From contig MU623364.1 in the NCBI GenBank assembly GCA_025201765.1, positions 186,001-250,000 of the forward strand: a DNA stretch of 64,000 nucleotides, read 5' to 3'. Below the pieces are notes generated by a model. That model was not told the DNA's origin. It did no database searches and saw only the letters and a list, made by a program, of their open reading frames with translations. Position numbers and translations under genes: made by a program. The DNA comes from Daldinia sp. FL1419 (Eukaryota > Ascomycota > Sordariomycetes > Xylariales > Hypoxylaceae). Position 1 is the first letter of the stretch. Each line of letters opens with the position of its first letter. Below, piece by piece: positions 42,779 through 55,054 of this stretch.

Positions 42779-42831
42779 CTTTTTTTTTTTTTTTTTTTTT
42801 TTTTTTTGAAAAAAAAAAAAAAAAGAAAAAA
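42779..42831. repeat. Long poly(T)-poly(A) tract
   Basis: About 29 T, one G, about 16 A, then GAAAAAAAG. Able to fold back on itself; also prone to length errors in sequencing. Confidence 0.85.
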
Positions 42832-43915
42832 AGAAACCCCCCTTCTGAACCCCGATTCCCCATTTCTAAAATCGGTAATCCGTATCTCCCTACGGATCCC
42901 GGGTACCGTACCTTAGGAGGTACGCGTAAAGACGTACTTACATTTCTAATTCCGGCCTATGAGCGGGTACATGCATGTACCTAATATAGGCAGGTACCAT
43001 ACCTGCCTTGCAAGTACATGAAATGCTTTGACCATGCCGCATACCGGAATGAGACCCGATCAAGGTGCCGGTGTGTACTCTGCTTCTGCTCGTACCCGTG
43101 GACCTACATCATGATCCATGGATCCCAACAGCCTTACTTGTATATGTACCTACATGTATGTCACTTAATCAGGCACGCACACGCGCGCCGTAGGTAGCAT
43201 AAGTGGTAACAAATTAACTACTTGTCCAAGTGTAACCCTATCCAAGTTTCCCTCCTTCAAAACACCCATCTCCAACTCCACGAGGGCTTCAATATATTCG
43301 AAGCGCCTTCCTCATCATTCAGCCTGAATATGTTCTATACTAAGTATATTGCCCTGCACGTGGTTTGCCAGCATTCTCGTCTATTTCCTTATTAGCCACG
43401 CCGGAACCTCTCTACTACAAATATTATCTTCACATGCAAGAATCACACAAGTACTTTCAACATTTCTCTTCTCTCCCTATTCAACTTAACTCGTGAGATC
43501 GGCCTACTCCGCCGCATCCCCTATATGCGAATAGCTAGCTTTTACAATAAGCGTGGAAAGATATATAGAAGAAAAATATATAGGGCATACGTAGACAGAT
43601 AAATATATCAACAAACCAAATATAACCCGATATACCTCGTAGGCACAGGCTTCAACCGTAGATAATCCAAAGACCGTATATGAAACAACGCCGAAAGCGT
43701 TCTGGTCGCCTTTAACACCTAGAAGCCCTTATCCCGCCGTCGCGTGGTTCACGACCGCACAACTCGTAACCAATCCCGCGACGCAAATATAACCCTTCTC
43801 TATATCGACGCCGCGTACCAAGGAAAAGGATCCTGTAGATCGTGGATAACAGAATTACCGCTAGCCACCTTGCCTCCGGCGTTCGACAAGCCCATGCCCT
43901 CTATTGTGCGAGAAA

Positions 43916-46841
43916 TTATATTCCTAAATTCAACTCAAGACCATCCAGAACTAGATTGTTATCGTGACTCGCCCGCGGTGGTGGCATCATCCCGCTTTGG
44001 TAGTCCTCACTTCCCATCCTGAGGTACATCTCACTCGAGGTAAGGTCGTCACCGGAGCTGAGGCTGTCATCACTAATGCTAAGAACGCTCTGTGGCGCCC
44101 CCGGATTTGTCGTTAATTCGTTAATGTTGAAGCTAGAAAGGTCCCATGACTCCGGCGACCATTCACCCATAGTAGCTGCACTAGTTGGCGTCTCCGTAAG
44201 TGACAAGGCCGGTCCTCCATATATTGCATCGTATACGTTGATCTGGCCTCCGTCCATTGCACCGAGTAAAGCTTCCCATTCAGATATTGACACACCTCCA
44301 CTCGAGCCTCCTTTATTAACTGCTTGGTTCGGATTGTATGGCTGGGGCCGTTGCTGGCCATGAGGTAACGGTTGTGCAGGGTTTCGAGCTGGATCCGATG
44401 AAGGCTGTGCATCAGTCGGCGCATCGTTAAGCGAGAGATAATCTAGATTTCGCTGTTTAGACCTGTGACTCGGCGACATACGCATCATTGTTTGTTGAAT
44501 TTGAGATATCGAGAATCGGTGATCACGTCGCGGCATTGCTTGTTCTGCACCCATATCGAGCGACGCACGCGATTGCGTGCGATGAAGTTCCGGCCTGGCG
44601 CTTTGAGCGTTCGGCATAGCCATACGACGCAGCTTTTCTTGCTGGGATAACAGGTCCGTCTCGCTCATAGTCGCGCCAGCAAGTCGGCCAACACTATAGG
44701 GGGATTTCTTCCTCAAAGCGTTCAACAGCGGCGATGTCCTCGACGGGGGAGCAGCCATGGTCGTATCAGGACTGGTTCGTATCGATGTGGATTGAGATGG
44801 TACATCAATAGTAACAAGTGTCGACGCAACTCGCTTTAAGTCATAAGATCCGGGAGCTTTCATTTTCAGCAACATCTTGAGAACGCTATTGACCAGTCGT
44901 TCAACATCTTTCACAAGCTTGCTCTCATGTTTCAAGTCTAAACTTTGGTAAAGCAAACTTGTCCCACATAAAACAAGAACGTCCGTCTTATTCAGACAGA
45001 ATGAGAATGACATACTCCTCTCGTCTAATAATTCAATAATCTGCACGATATGCTTGCTAGATTCTCCGACCGCGATAAGGGCAGACGCAGCTTTGACACC
45101 CAAGGTAGAGCCCACTGCAGGGCGATGAATAAGCCCCCGGACATAGTAGTATGCCAATGCCTATCAAGATCAGCTTTTACTCCATTGATCAGCAAAAATT
45201 TTCGTGTACATACCAGAATTGGAGATCTACTTCCAGTTATATCTGTTGACGGTTTGTCTTGCGCAAAGTTTAGCCTGAGGTGAGCAGGCAAATTTTCATA
45301 CCAATCTGAAAGATCTGCATCTAGCACTGAAATTTGTTGTAATGATAATTCGTAAGATGTAGCAGCCGGATAAATCTTTTCGAGTACGTTGGCAAGAATA
45401 CGGGAAACTCTGAATAACGCTAAGGCACTGGATAATCTCGTATACTCTCCTGGTAAAGTGGGCTGAAATCCCTTCTCCGTAACATATTCGTCGTCGGTAT
45501 CTGACGGATACTCGGCGTGGATGTCATCTTCCTTTAGCAACTTGGGTAGGCCAAGCATGGCAGCAGAAAAACTATGGCTGTTAGCTCACCGCCAAGCGAC
45601 ATCGGCTGGGTAATGGACTGATAAAAGACTTACCAATCGAGTGTATATAACGTCCAGAAGACCTTCTTTCGTGTCTCAATCGTAAGAGCACCGAATGAAA
45701 ATCTTTTCTGGCTTTGATGTAACCCTAATCTGTGGGATAGGCCAACCGCAACACCTTTGTAATGCTGCAATCGCTTGTAGTCGGCTCTAATCGTACAATA
45801 CATCAGAGCCAATACTAGGCACTGCAGTGTAATCATCGTATTGTCCATAACGATCGCATCGAGAGCCCTTTGCCATTGGGCTTCGCACGCAGTAATTTGT
45901 TCTGCATCTGGTGAGTCACTTGAGAGGGCGGCAATACTAAAGACAAGGTAAAGCTGCGCGAGTTTATGATTATTTTTCACCTTCTCCGAATCGGCAACAA
46001 ATTCTTCGTATAACCGGAGAAATGTCGGTTTATGAAGTACGGGAAAGAGTGGCGCCCATTCCTGGAAATAAATATTTACACATCGATCCGAAAACAGGCG
46101 AGGTGGCACTCTCATCAACTGAGAGGGCGGTTTAGCAACTAGAGGGTAGCAACCTTGGATATGAAGGAAGGCCTCAGGGTTGAAATCAGAACACGGTTTT
46201 CCGTTTTCTTGAAGTTTACGCTTGAAAGTTTCTAGAAATATAGTCAGTTAGATATCTTTATCAACATAATATAAACGATATACTTACCGATAAAACCACG
46301 TCCGCTTGATGGCCCCATGAAATATGAGTCTGAATTTTCGACCCCGAGTAGTAACGGAGAAGCCTGTACACGGAAAGTATCTTCTTTGGGTGGCGAGTTA
46401 GGATCCCTCCTTTGTTCTGTCACCCTCGGGCTTCCGGCGGCTCCCATAGACGGTTGACGATGATCATGCATCCTTGATAACATATCGATCTTTTCATCCT
46501 TCTCGTCTAGCAAATCCTTTAGTTCTCTTACTTCGGATTCCAACTGCCTCACTCGTTCCTCGAGTGACTCCGTATAACCTCGAGGGAATGCGCGCCGGCT
46601 AAGTTTGTCGCTAGTGCGGCATTCAAAACCGACGTTGGCGCACTGCGAGCAGCATGGACGGATGCCATCACAGCGGATCTTCTTACTTCGGCACCTAGTA
46701 AAGTCTTAGTGAGATGTCCGAGCGTAAGATACCCGAATATATTTTCTTCCCCCGTTACACATACCTATCACAAGCTTGGGCGATGCGGCTCTGTGAGCTA
46801 GTGCCCACCTTAATTACCTTCATAGGTAAAATTCCGGGCAT
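43916..46841 (-). CDS. facB: FacB/Cat8-type Zn2Cys6 transcription activator of acetate and gluconeogenic genes
   Basis: Zinc-cluster regulator; FacB (Aspergillus) and Cat8 (yeast) activate acetate use, glyoxylate and gluconeogenesis genes. The join is complement(43916..45160, 45214..45571, 45634..46231, 46288..46694, 46765..46841), 894 residues. Zn2Cys6 cysteines are C24, C27, C34, C41, C44 and C51 in ACDRCRSKKIRCDGIRPCC and SQCANVGFEC, followed by the linker SDKLSRRAFPRGYTESLEER and a coiled coil to about residue 85. The fungal-specific TF domain includes VPPRLFSDRCVNIYFQEWAP, LFPVLHKPTFLRLYEEFVAD, LGLPKLLKEDDIHAEYPSDT and SMSFSFCLNKTDVLVLCGTS. The C-terminal 250 residues are Gln/Ser/Pro-rich with acidic patches, as in activation domains. 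All four introns (53-70 bp) close in frame. Confidence 0.9.
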
Positions 46842-46854
46842 TTTGGCGGTGAAT

Positions 46855-46928
46855 CTATTCTGCTACAAGGTGGTCCCTTCGATTGAATATGTTCGTGTCA
46901 AATCCAGCATCCAGTTTGCCCATTCCAT
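46855..46928 (-). promoter_or_regulatory. Two overlapping upstream ORFs before FacB/Cat8
   Basis: On the minus strand, ATG at 46928 opens a 21-codon frame (MEWANWMLDLTRTYSIEG..) ending at 46863, and ATG at 46923 opens a 22-codon frame ending at 46855. Both terminate 13-21 nt before the main ATG at 46841. They are regulatory only if present in the mature leader. Confidence 0.45.
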
Positions 46929-47749
46929 GGATATCGGTGTCGGTCAGTTCTTCGTTAACGCCGATCACGTATGTCAGCAATTTACCAGGTATCGCGAAAA
47001 TTGCTCATCTCTCGTTGCCTAGTCGCGTACAGCCCCAGGGGAGATCGCGTCGTAATGAAACCCGCTCGGACGTAGAATCGATCTAACACAAGGTTCGTCG
47101 GTAGAATAGGTTGGCGCGGTGGTAGAGTTTATGGTTGGTAGGAGGAATAGTCGGAGAGATATGGAACAGGAGGGAAAAGTAAGAGGTGAGAGGATTGAAG
47201 AATGTGTGGGGACAGAAAAGATTAGTGGAGGAAAAGGCGAGAAACGGAAGCACCAATGCCCGCTACTCCAGATGGATTTCAGAGATCGGCGGGGTATTGT
47301 ACTAAATTGGCGTGCAACTAATTGAATCTGGGGGACAGACAAGGGGGAAAACACTTGTTTTTTCAGGGTAGGAAGGGAAAAGAAGGGTAAGTGGAAAGGT
47401 AGGGAAAGTACAAAGTTTGAACGGATGTCGCAACGTCCAATAACTAAAGGCTATTACATCAGCTTTTTACGCCCGATAAATCTCTTGGTTTTTTAGCCCG
47501 GGAGACTAAAATAGTAGTACGGATTATGTTTATAATGCTTGGGATACGTGTACCAAGGTTGGTATATATAAAAGGGAAAAAGATGGGGTATAAAATTATT
47601 CTCCTTAGGGGGGAGATTAAGTAATGTCGCAATAAAAGAGGATATACCCAGGTATATAGTGTGTGCTATAAGTTCAAAGTGGCAACTAGACAGTTTTATC
47701 TTTTAACTAGTTATAATTAGGTATTTACGACACATGATGTAAAAATGCA

Positions 47750-47770
47750 TAGGTACCTACCTACCTACAT
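47750..47770. repeat. TAGGTACCTA-type palindromic motif cluster
   Basis: TAGGTACCTACCTACCTACA in the gene-poor region upstream of FacB/Cat8. Confidence 0.7.
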
Positions 47771-49579
47771 ACGTAATGCAAGAAACATCTTACACCAAGT
47801 ACCCAATGAATCTCATATGAGGCAAATATTTACCTAATAATCTTGGAAGTCGAGTTACCTTGGTTAAGTAGGGGTATGAACTGCAAAAAATTGAACACAA
47901 GTTGCAGTTGCGTTCTGGTTAGATCAAAGCTGTTTGAATGCCGAACTCGAAAAGAACCGGGGTGCATACACTAGATGCGTAAGCTAAGAGTAGGGAATCC
48001 CGGACAACTTTTGACATTGGCTGGTATTGAATTAGCATGGTTTACTATTGGTTGCAACATTAGTGTAGAGACAAAGCGTTGAGACTCAACTTACATACAT
48101 CATCCTTCAAAACTCCACGCGCTTTAACCTATCCTGGAATTGGTCCACTAACCATGCAGGCTACAGGCCATGCAAGCCATGCGAGCCATGCAGAAAAAAG
48201 GTCCCTCATGCACATAAATACAACAAAAAAAGGCACAAATAATGAAGAGCAATGGTTGGCCAGACATGTTTAATATTGGTGTGGATACAGAATTATGTAC
48301 CGGATACTTGCATGCATTAAGAAAAAGGCGCTATGTAAAAAAAGATTGGTCGACTAATGTTTCCATCCTTTAAGTGCGTTTGAAAAGAAGAAAAAAAGTC
48401 CCAAGTTCCTAAGTCCCTTAAAATTCCTAAAAGTATTGAAAACAAAAAAATCAGTCCACGATATTCTCCAACATGGGACTTGGCACGCCACGACCAAAAT
48501 AACGAAATAATGACACCACTTGTGCCACTATCGTAGTTTAGCTCCCCCCCAAGCTTCAAGAGGCACAGCAGGCCAATGCTTCTGGAACTCCGACATATCT
48601 GTCATCCCCCATCCCTCACTTCCCATTCCCTTTCATCTGGAGAATTACCCCAGGTTTTCGTCGTTTCGCGCAGATACGCGAAGGCTATTTCGCACATGGC
48701 GATGGTCCACCCGTTCTTAGCCTATGTATAATAAGCGTGTCTGTGTGTCCGTGTGTTATACTCCAAGCACTATTTTGGTGTGTTATCATAAATATGAAAT
48801 ATTACGGGGGGTGGGTTGCAAAGCCGAAAATTGTATACTTATTGACTTAGGGGTACTCAACGATACGGACTCAAAATACTTCCCTATTCAACTAATACGC
48901 TTATACCTGGATAAGTATAGAGGTAGATAATGGTAGGCTACGCTATGGCTATGGGCTGTTCACGAGCATAATGCAGCTTCCTATCCGCATATTTCCGTAC
49001 CTGTAGGCCGGCACCGTTCTGTGCCGAGGTACTTGAGGTAGATATGAACCACGTTTCCAAGTCTTACCACGCCATCTTCGTCGCACTGCTCGATCGCTGC
49101 AGCGCTCGGAATGGTCGTGACCGCGCCAAGATACCCTCCTTACGTTGGTCGACTAGCTTCTATAGCCTACTGCATACAGTAAGTAGGTACCTAGGTATGC
49201 AGTGCAACACTTCAGATAGACTCCAATGTAGCAGAGCCATGCTGCCAACGTTAATAACCCGGTTAGTTGGCGACTCTTAGTATTATCTCTCGATACTAAA
49301 ACGGTATAAGGAATGTAACACTTGAGCTTGATAATACTTAAAGACTACTTATTAGAATATATTAGAACAATCTTTAGTCACCAACTACACCTTGGAGATA
49401 TTATACTAACTACTATCTACCATAGTAACATTCGATCCCTACCAACTTGCCAGATCAGCTTAGAATTTCTTGGTCTGTCACTCTGAAGTAGAGAAATAAT
49501 ATTAGGAGAGTCGACGGCTCCTCTTACGGCATAATAGCCGTGATCTCCCAGTAATATCTTGGTAACTAGAGTAAATAGA

Positions 49580-49862
49580 AACCTATTAGATCAACGATTC
49601 CGTCTAGAATGCGCGGCCCAGTATATACTTGGCCTCCTAGAAGGAATGATCGACAACCCATATAAATCAAAGGTCTTGTCTCCGTTTGCGAGAACTCTCA
49701 TCTATCAGGATTTTCGATGATTACAATCTAAGTAGCTCTCATGGCAGATCCTGTACATTGTCGATCTAAAGCTACTCCGAGATGAGCAATATTCGCACCT
49801 AATCGTTAGAAGGACAAGCAAAGTATCGCAATACCATGCTAATGGCCGATTCTAACGTAGTA
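49580..49862 (+). pseudogene. Broken coding-like remnant, family unknown
   Basis: One frame reads protein-like text without a start: RLECAAQYILGLLEGMIDNP, YKSKVLSPFARTLIYQDFR, stop, then SWQILYIVDLKLLRDEQYSH with further stops. Not recognised. Composition and helix-like periodicity suggest a decayed gene; could be chance. Confidence 0.25.
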
Positions 49863-50524
49863 ATAGGCGTATGAGGGTCAGACGATAAGTTCTCGCCCAA
49901 ACGATATTAAAATATACGGCCCGTTTTAGGGGTTCATCTTGAAGGGATCAATTCTGTTCCACATGGGGACGCCACATGGAGGGATACCTCGTGCGGCTGC
50001 AGTAGAGTCACCACCGGTTAAAATCACCCACGTCGTGGATAAATCGGCGAGGGAGATCATGGTGCGGAGTGCTGGGCCTTGTCATGTAAGGAACAAAACC
50101 CGTACGCAGATTGAGCTGCTTGTATAAAAGGTGTACCGGCCGTATGCGACTTGAGATTGGTTCAGGGTTCTCGGTCCGAATCATGAGCCCAAAGGGCCCT
50201 CCTCGTCCACTAGTCACACTTTATAGATTACTTCTTATCGTTATACAGTCGATCAACGGTAAGTGAGTTCAGCTCTAAATTTCTCATGATGCCCAACGGT
50301 CTGTCGATATGGATGGTTTGATCACATCAACCGTCTCTCCTTAACTTCGCCGACTAGATACCCAGCTCATCGAAGGCGCCAGTCTCATGATGTCATACCG
50401 CATCTATAAGAAGATACGTTAAACTCGTTGCACATGTAGGCCACGCCCTAGCTAGGAGAAAAATATACTGACTGCCGGAGATCCCAAGGCAACGGAGACA
50501 AATTCGGTTATTAAGAGACATAGC

Positions 50525-52282
50525 TTAGCTAAAGTCATCTTCCTCATCGGCAGCTGTTTCAGCGCCAAGGTCACTTTGACCATATCCCATTGCTGTCAGG
50601 TATTTTATTACAGTGTCATCCTGGAGTAGCTGAGACCTCTGGAAATAGGTCAGCAAAGCACGATAGCTATTGAGACGAATTACCGGGGCCCAATCTTACC
50701 TGATTATCCAGGACCTGCATACTCCTTTGGAGGATACCAGCCTCAAGTGACCTTAGCTGGGAAGCTGCTCGGTAGATTTCTGTGCTGGAAGGTTCCATCT
50801 TTGAGTCTTCATCTAAACTACCAGTAAGCTGTTCAAGATGTTCTTGAATTATTTCCATGACAATAGTTATAGCCCGTAGTTCGAATATCTGGTGCAACTC
50901 GTGATGGCGGATGAGCAGCTTCATTGAATCTACTGTGCCTGTAACATCTTCGTTTTGCCAGAATACTCTTAAATCACGGGAACCATCTGTCTCCTGCAAG
51001 ACCCTGAACTGCAACCCATCTGCAAATTTAGAAGCCAAGTTAACATAATGAGACCATGTTAGGAAGGACGTGGCTTAGTATAGGCCCATTGTACTAAGAT
51101 TAGGCGGAGTTATCGAGACGGTGATAGATAGGAAGGGACCACATCAATCTCACCTTCTTCATTCAAACACATGAGATATACAAAAGGGGCCTGCCAGTGC
51201 AGGTCCCCATCGTCATCTTCTATATTTAACTGTGGCAGTTTCCCAAAAGCATGGAGCTTTGCCATCGCAAGCGGATCATCTTCTAGCGGTTCTACCCGTA
51301 GCGTTATCCTCTTCGAAGCGGAACCTGGGTCGATGAAACCGTAACTAAATAGCATCTCCGCCGGTGACTTCTCTTGTCCATAATCGATGAGGATTTCCTT
51401 ACCCGGAAGCACTGTGCAACCTTCCCTTAAATACAGCGACGCTTGCTTATAATCCTCGTCGTAGAAGGCATTGGCCTCGCTAGAATGATTAGCCAAATCG
51501 AGGCAAGGTACCATTGACTCTCCAGATTCAGGCAAGTCAAGAGAGCGGGACCGATACAAGGCATCGAGAAGGATCCAGTCTTGGATGGTGATCGACTCGT
51601 GGATCGAGAGAATCTCATTCCAATATGGCAGGTTGACCAGGTTCTCTCGAAGATCATCGAATTCCTTATTCAGAGCACTCAATTTGGCGGCTACCGCTGA
51701 CTATCTAAAGGTGTCAACTTGTAATCTTGTACTCGAGATCTCGAAAGTGAGTCGTATGAGCCACTTAGCGACTCACCTCTAGCGTAGTACCCTTTAGATA
51801 CGATAGCTCTAGCTCATTCCACATCGTGGGAACGGGCACATGTGACGGTAAGAGACTAAAATATTGAGTCCAAGGTGTTGATTGCCCTAGGCCACCTTGA
51901 TAATCAGGAGACGATAGGGCTCGTTGATATAACAGAAACAGTAATATATCCCTTCTGGTTGACTATATTACACTCAGTATAAAACGCTTACTGTTATAGC
52001 CGGATACATGCTGACTTTGTGGCCCACTGCATCTAGAAGCTGTCGGAAATCTTTATTTTCTTTGGCATATTCTTCTACACCTGCAGCTGAAAGTATAAGC
52101 TCTTTTGGGACGGTTACAAGCTTCGTGGGCTCTGGTTCATCTTCCAGATTCACTAGCTCTTCCTTAGATATGAGGCTATTGCCTCGGCCATCGATATTGG
52201 TAACTCCAACATTTAAAAATTGAATGCCGTTTAGAGTGGACCATACAGTAAGATCGTCCAGTGAAAGGTGGCCTCGTCGCAT
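50525..52282 (-). CDS. SET-domain lysine methyltransferase (SETD3/SETD6/RKM-like)
   Basis: SET-domain protein of the Rubisco-LSMT-like class, whose members methylate ribosomal proteins, elongation factors or other non-histone targets. The join is complement(50525..50638, 50700..51019, 51154..51700, 51777..51962, 51992..52282), 485 residues. Exon 1 starts MRRGHLSLDDLTVWSTLNGI and has LVTVPKELILSAAG; then RRDILLFLLYQRALSSPDYQ, TPWTQYFSLLPSHVPVPTMW. The SET core is VPCLDLANHSSEANAF (NHS motif) and KEILIDYGQEKSPAEMLFSY (catalytic Tyr). The substrate-binding helical domain with acidic end (ADEEDDFS) follows. Exon 1 could end 24 nt earlier at a GTCAGC, in frame, which would match relatives more closely. 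The precise substrate is unknown. Confidence 0.85.
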
Positions 52283-52767
52283 TTTGATATTGAGGATGTG
52301 AATATACGGTATGAGGAAAATTGATATTAGATCAGTTCTAATTTTTGGTGATGAAGCTTGCAACGGGTGATGTAATATCGGGTGGTTCCTTAGTAAGTAT
52401 ATTTGCGGCTGACTGCTATATTAGCGCTTTACAAGGGCTGAAACGTGCTTTACGGCTTATACACTTGCTTGCTTATAGCGCTTAGGTAAGGTAGATTAGT
52501 ACCTCACTTAGGTACCTACCTAGGTACCTAGGCACCTAACCTAAAGGCTCTAAGCTACTGTGCCGTTGCGGCGGGTCTCACACTCTACAACCTTATTTGA
52601 TTTTTCTTTGAATTGTTTGAGACTTGAGTGAGAGATGCAAATCACCCCACATCTTTGACCTTGACCTCGTCTTTGAACCACCCCGCCTGCCTAATTGTCC
52701 ATAATCTATCCCATTGTCTTATCGAGAAGTCCAAGAAGTGCAAAGAAAAAAAAAGTATATATATAAA
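52283..52767. promoter_or_regulatory. Shared divergent promoter SET gene / GTPase gene
   Basis: 485 bp between divergent ATGs, with the densest TAGGTACCTA cluster of the window at 52508-52542 in its middle. An A-tract plus (AT)n run lies just before the GTPase ATG. Confidence 0.45.
52508..52543. repeat. TAGGTACCTA-type palindromic motif cluster
   Basis: Four to five overlapping TAGGTACCTA and CCTAGG units centred in the divergent promoter of the SET and GTPase genes. Confidence 0.7.
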
Positions 52768-54244
52768 ATGCCACGAGATCCTTTGATCGGCCTTGTAGGC
52801 AAACCTTCTGCTGGCAAGAGCACGACTCTAAACAGTTTAACTGACGCGACATCCAAAGTTGGTGGGTCGAACCTATCCAACATATTGTCTTATTGTCTAT
52901 ATTATCGACCCGAACTTCGGCGCTGATGTTTGCGATGCCACATAGGAAACTACCCGTATGCTAGTCCCCCGCGCATAGCATCTACCTACTACCGTGCATC
53001 AGCCTAGAACATAAGCCGCAATCAAGTTTATTCTCTCCGACTAACAATCCGTATTCTTTAGCTTCACAACGATTGACCCGCAACGAGCTATCGGCTATCT
53101 CCAAATAGCATGCGCTTGCGAGCGCTTTGGTGTACAAGACAAATGCAAGCCCAACTATGGATCGTGTGTTGATGGCCGCCGTTCCGTACCGATCGAGCTA
53201 CTTGACGTAGCCGGCCTTGTTCCCGGCGCACACGAGGGTAAAGGCCTGGGTAATAAGTTCTTGGACGATCTCCGCCATGCGGACGCCTTAATCCACGTAG
53301 TGGACGCCAGTGGGAGGACGAACGCCGAGGGAGAGAATACGCGGGGATATGATCCCTCCCAAGATATAGCCTGGTTGCGTAGTGAGATCGTCGCTTGGAT
53401 TAAAGGGAACTTGTGGGAGAAATGGGGTTCAATTAAGAGGCGACATGTTGCTGTCAAGGCTACCGCCGTCGAGACCTTACAAGGACAGTTCTCAGGTTAC
53501 GGAAGTACCGCAGCGGTAGTAGCACGCACGCTAGACCGTCTCAACCTAAAAGAGCCGCTAGAGCACTGGTCTGAGGAGACGGTAGATCGTGTTGTCAGCG
53601 CATTCACCGACGAGAAGTTCCCTACAGTGATCGCTCTCAATAAAATTGATGACCCGGACGCTTATACGAACCTGATGAAGATTACTAAGATGCAGGATCC
53701 TAACGTGGTGGTTGCTTGTTCGGCAAAAGCCGAGTTGTTCCTACGAAAGATGGCCAAGCAGGGTTATATAAGGTATACGGAAGGGACCGAGTTCGTGGAC
53801 ACGCGCGAGGACCTGATAGCGGATGGCGACCCTGACGGTGGGGGTTTGAAGGAGTTGGACGAGAAGAACAAGAACACCATTGAGGAATATAGGGATTTGA
53901 TCTTATTCCGATACGGCTCAACCGGAGTTGTCCAGGTTCTTTCCAAGGCGGCCGAAATACTCGGTCTTGTACCCGTCTTTCCCGTACGAAACGTAACGAC
54001 TTTCAGCTCCGGTTCAGACACCAAAGTCGCATTTAGAGATTGCGTCCTCGTAAAAAGGAATTCAACAGTAGGCGACGTCGCAAGGAAAGTTATGGGCGAT
54101 GCGCCAATCGCCTACGTGGAAGGGGTGGGAGGTGTACGAGTCTCCGAAGACGCTATCGTCGCCCCAGGCAAAAACGACGTAAGTAACTTACCCAAGAAAA
54201 TAGTAGAATCGCACTCACAGCAGCTTCTAGGTATTGTCATTTAA
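52768..54244 (+). CDS. Obg/YchF-superfamily GTPase (YGR210C-like)
   Basis: Predicted GTP/ATP-binding protein of the TRAFAC Obg-YchF family, closest in layout to yeast YGR210C, of unknown exact role, probably ribosome-related. The join is 52768..52861, 52946..52955, 53062..54244, 428 residues. Exon 2 is a 10-nt microexon that completes VGNYPFTTIDPQRAIGYLQI across both junctions. G1 is GKPSAGKST at residues 11-19; G3 is LLDVAGLVPGAHEGKGLGNK; FLDDLRHADALIHVVDASG and TVIALNKIDDP (G4) follow. The C-terminal TGS-like part has FPVRNVTTFSSG, FRDCVLVKRNSTVGDVARKV and GVRVSEDAIV. Skipping the microexon would shift the frame. Confidence 0.92.
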
Positions 54245-55054
54245 GATAGGTCGGGGGTAATAAATAAAATTATTTAACTGAGCGATCTATTCCTTCTGAT
54301 ATGTTATATACCACTTATTTAGAGCTTTTGGGTATTACACCTTCTCGAGTGAAGTCCTTTATGCGCTGTGCTATTATAGAATGTATTTTGTAATGATAAT
54401 ATTTGAATTGTTATTGAGCGCATTTTGTAGATATAACCTGTCAATTACCCATACCCAGCCTGTACGTTGAAATTCCGGATAGTGTTCATACCATTTACTA
54501 ATTACGATTTATGGTCTGAAGCGTTTATTATTAGGTCCCTGCAAGACATTGTATTTAGGTTGTTGTGAGAGGATAGAAGATGTAGGTTAAAGGGGTATCG
54601 AGATTCATAATCATTAATGCTAGGAGGATCTAAAATCGGCATGAATACATGTAGCAAGCAATCAATGCTCTTCTGAGCCAGATACTTGCGCCACTCCCCT
54701 CCGAATTATCCTTTCTGCAAATCATCGCGAGTTTGATTAAAGAAACGGGAAATATTCGAGTCGTCGAAATTAAGAGGCGGGTCGAAAAGGCTGGAAAGTG
54801 GCCAAGACGCATTGACATAGAAGTTGAGTGACGTCGGCCGAAACCAAGCTCATGTGTGATGCGATGCGACACACCCTCCCCCACCATTAGCCCAAGACGG
54901 GAAGAAAATAAAGAGCCATAGCTGGATTCCACGGAAACGCCGCCGGGAAACCATAAACCCCTGCGCCGTCGCGCGATTGGTCCAACCTTTCATATGCTGT
55001 CTATGGTTGAATCTTGCTATGCTGTCGCTGCATTACGAAGAATTAAGGAACGTC
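54245..55054. other. Convergent 3' intergenic region GTPase / PMP3
   Basis: 810 bp with no gene recognised on either strand. Confidence 0.4.

Larger units (their letters stand above)
42172..43915. other. GDPD promoter and intergenic region with homopolymer tracts
   Basis: 1.74 kb. Two T-tract/A-tract pairs (42291-42315 and 42779-42831), a TAGGTAGG motif near 42655, and CA/CT-rich sequence near 43180-43480. The frame 43744-44022 overlaps the FacB/Cat8 gene end and is not supported. Confidence 0.45.
46842..50524. other. Gene-poor region upstream of FacB/Cat8
   Basis: 3.7 kb. The first 600 bp are the FacB/Cat8 promoter and leader, with purine-rich sequence 47120-47410. A palindromic cluster lies at 47750-47768. 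CATGCAAGCCATGCGAGCC-type short tandem copies lie at 48165-48190. 49270-49500 is AT-rich. A broken coding-like segment lies at 49580-49862. No intact gene is supported. Confidence 0.45.

Noticed and set aside
49939..50127. FHMGTPHGG-like peptide resembling the lipase/NACHT motif GTPHRGS
   Set aside because: Only a short match, and the preceding GHSLGG-type nucleophile motif is absent; not enough to call a lipase-like relic.
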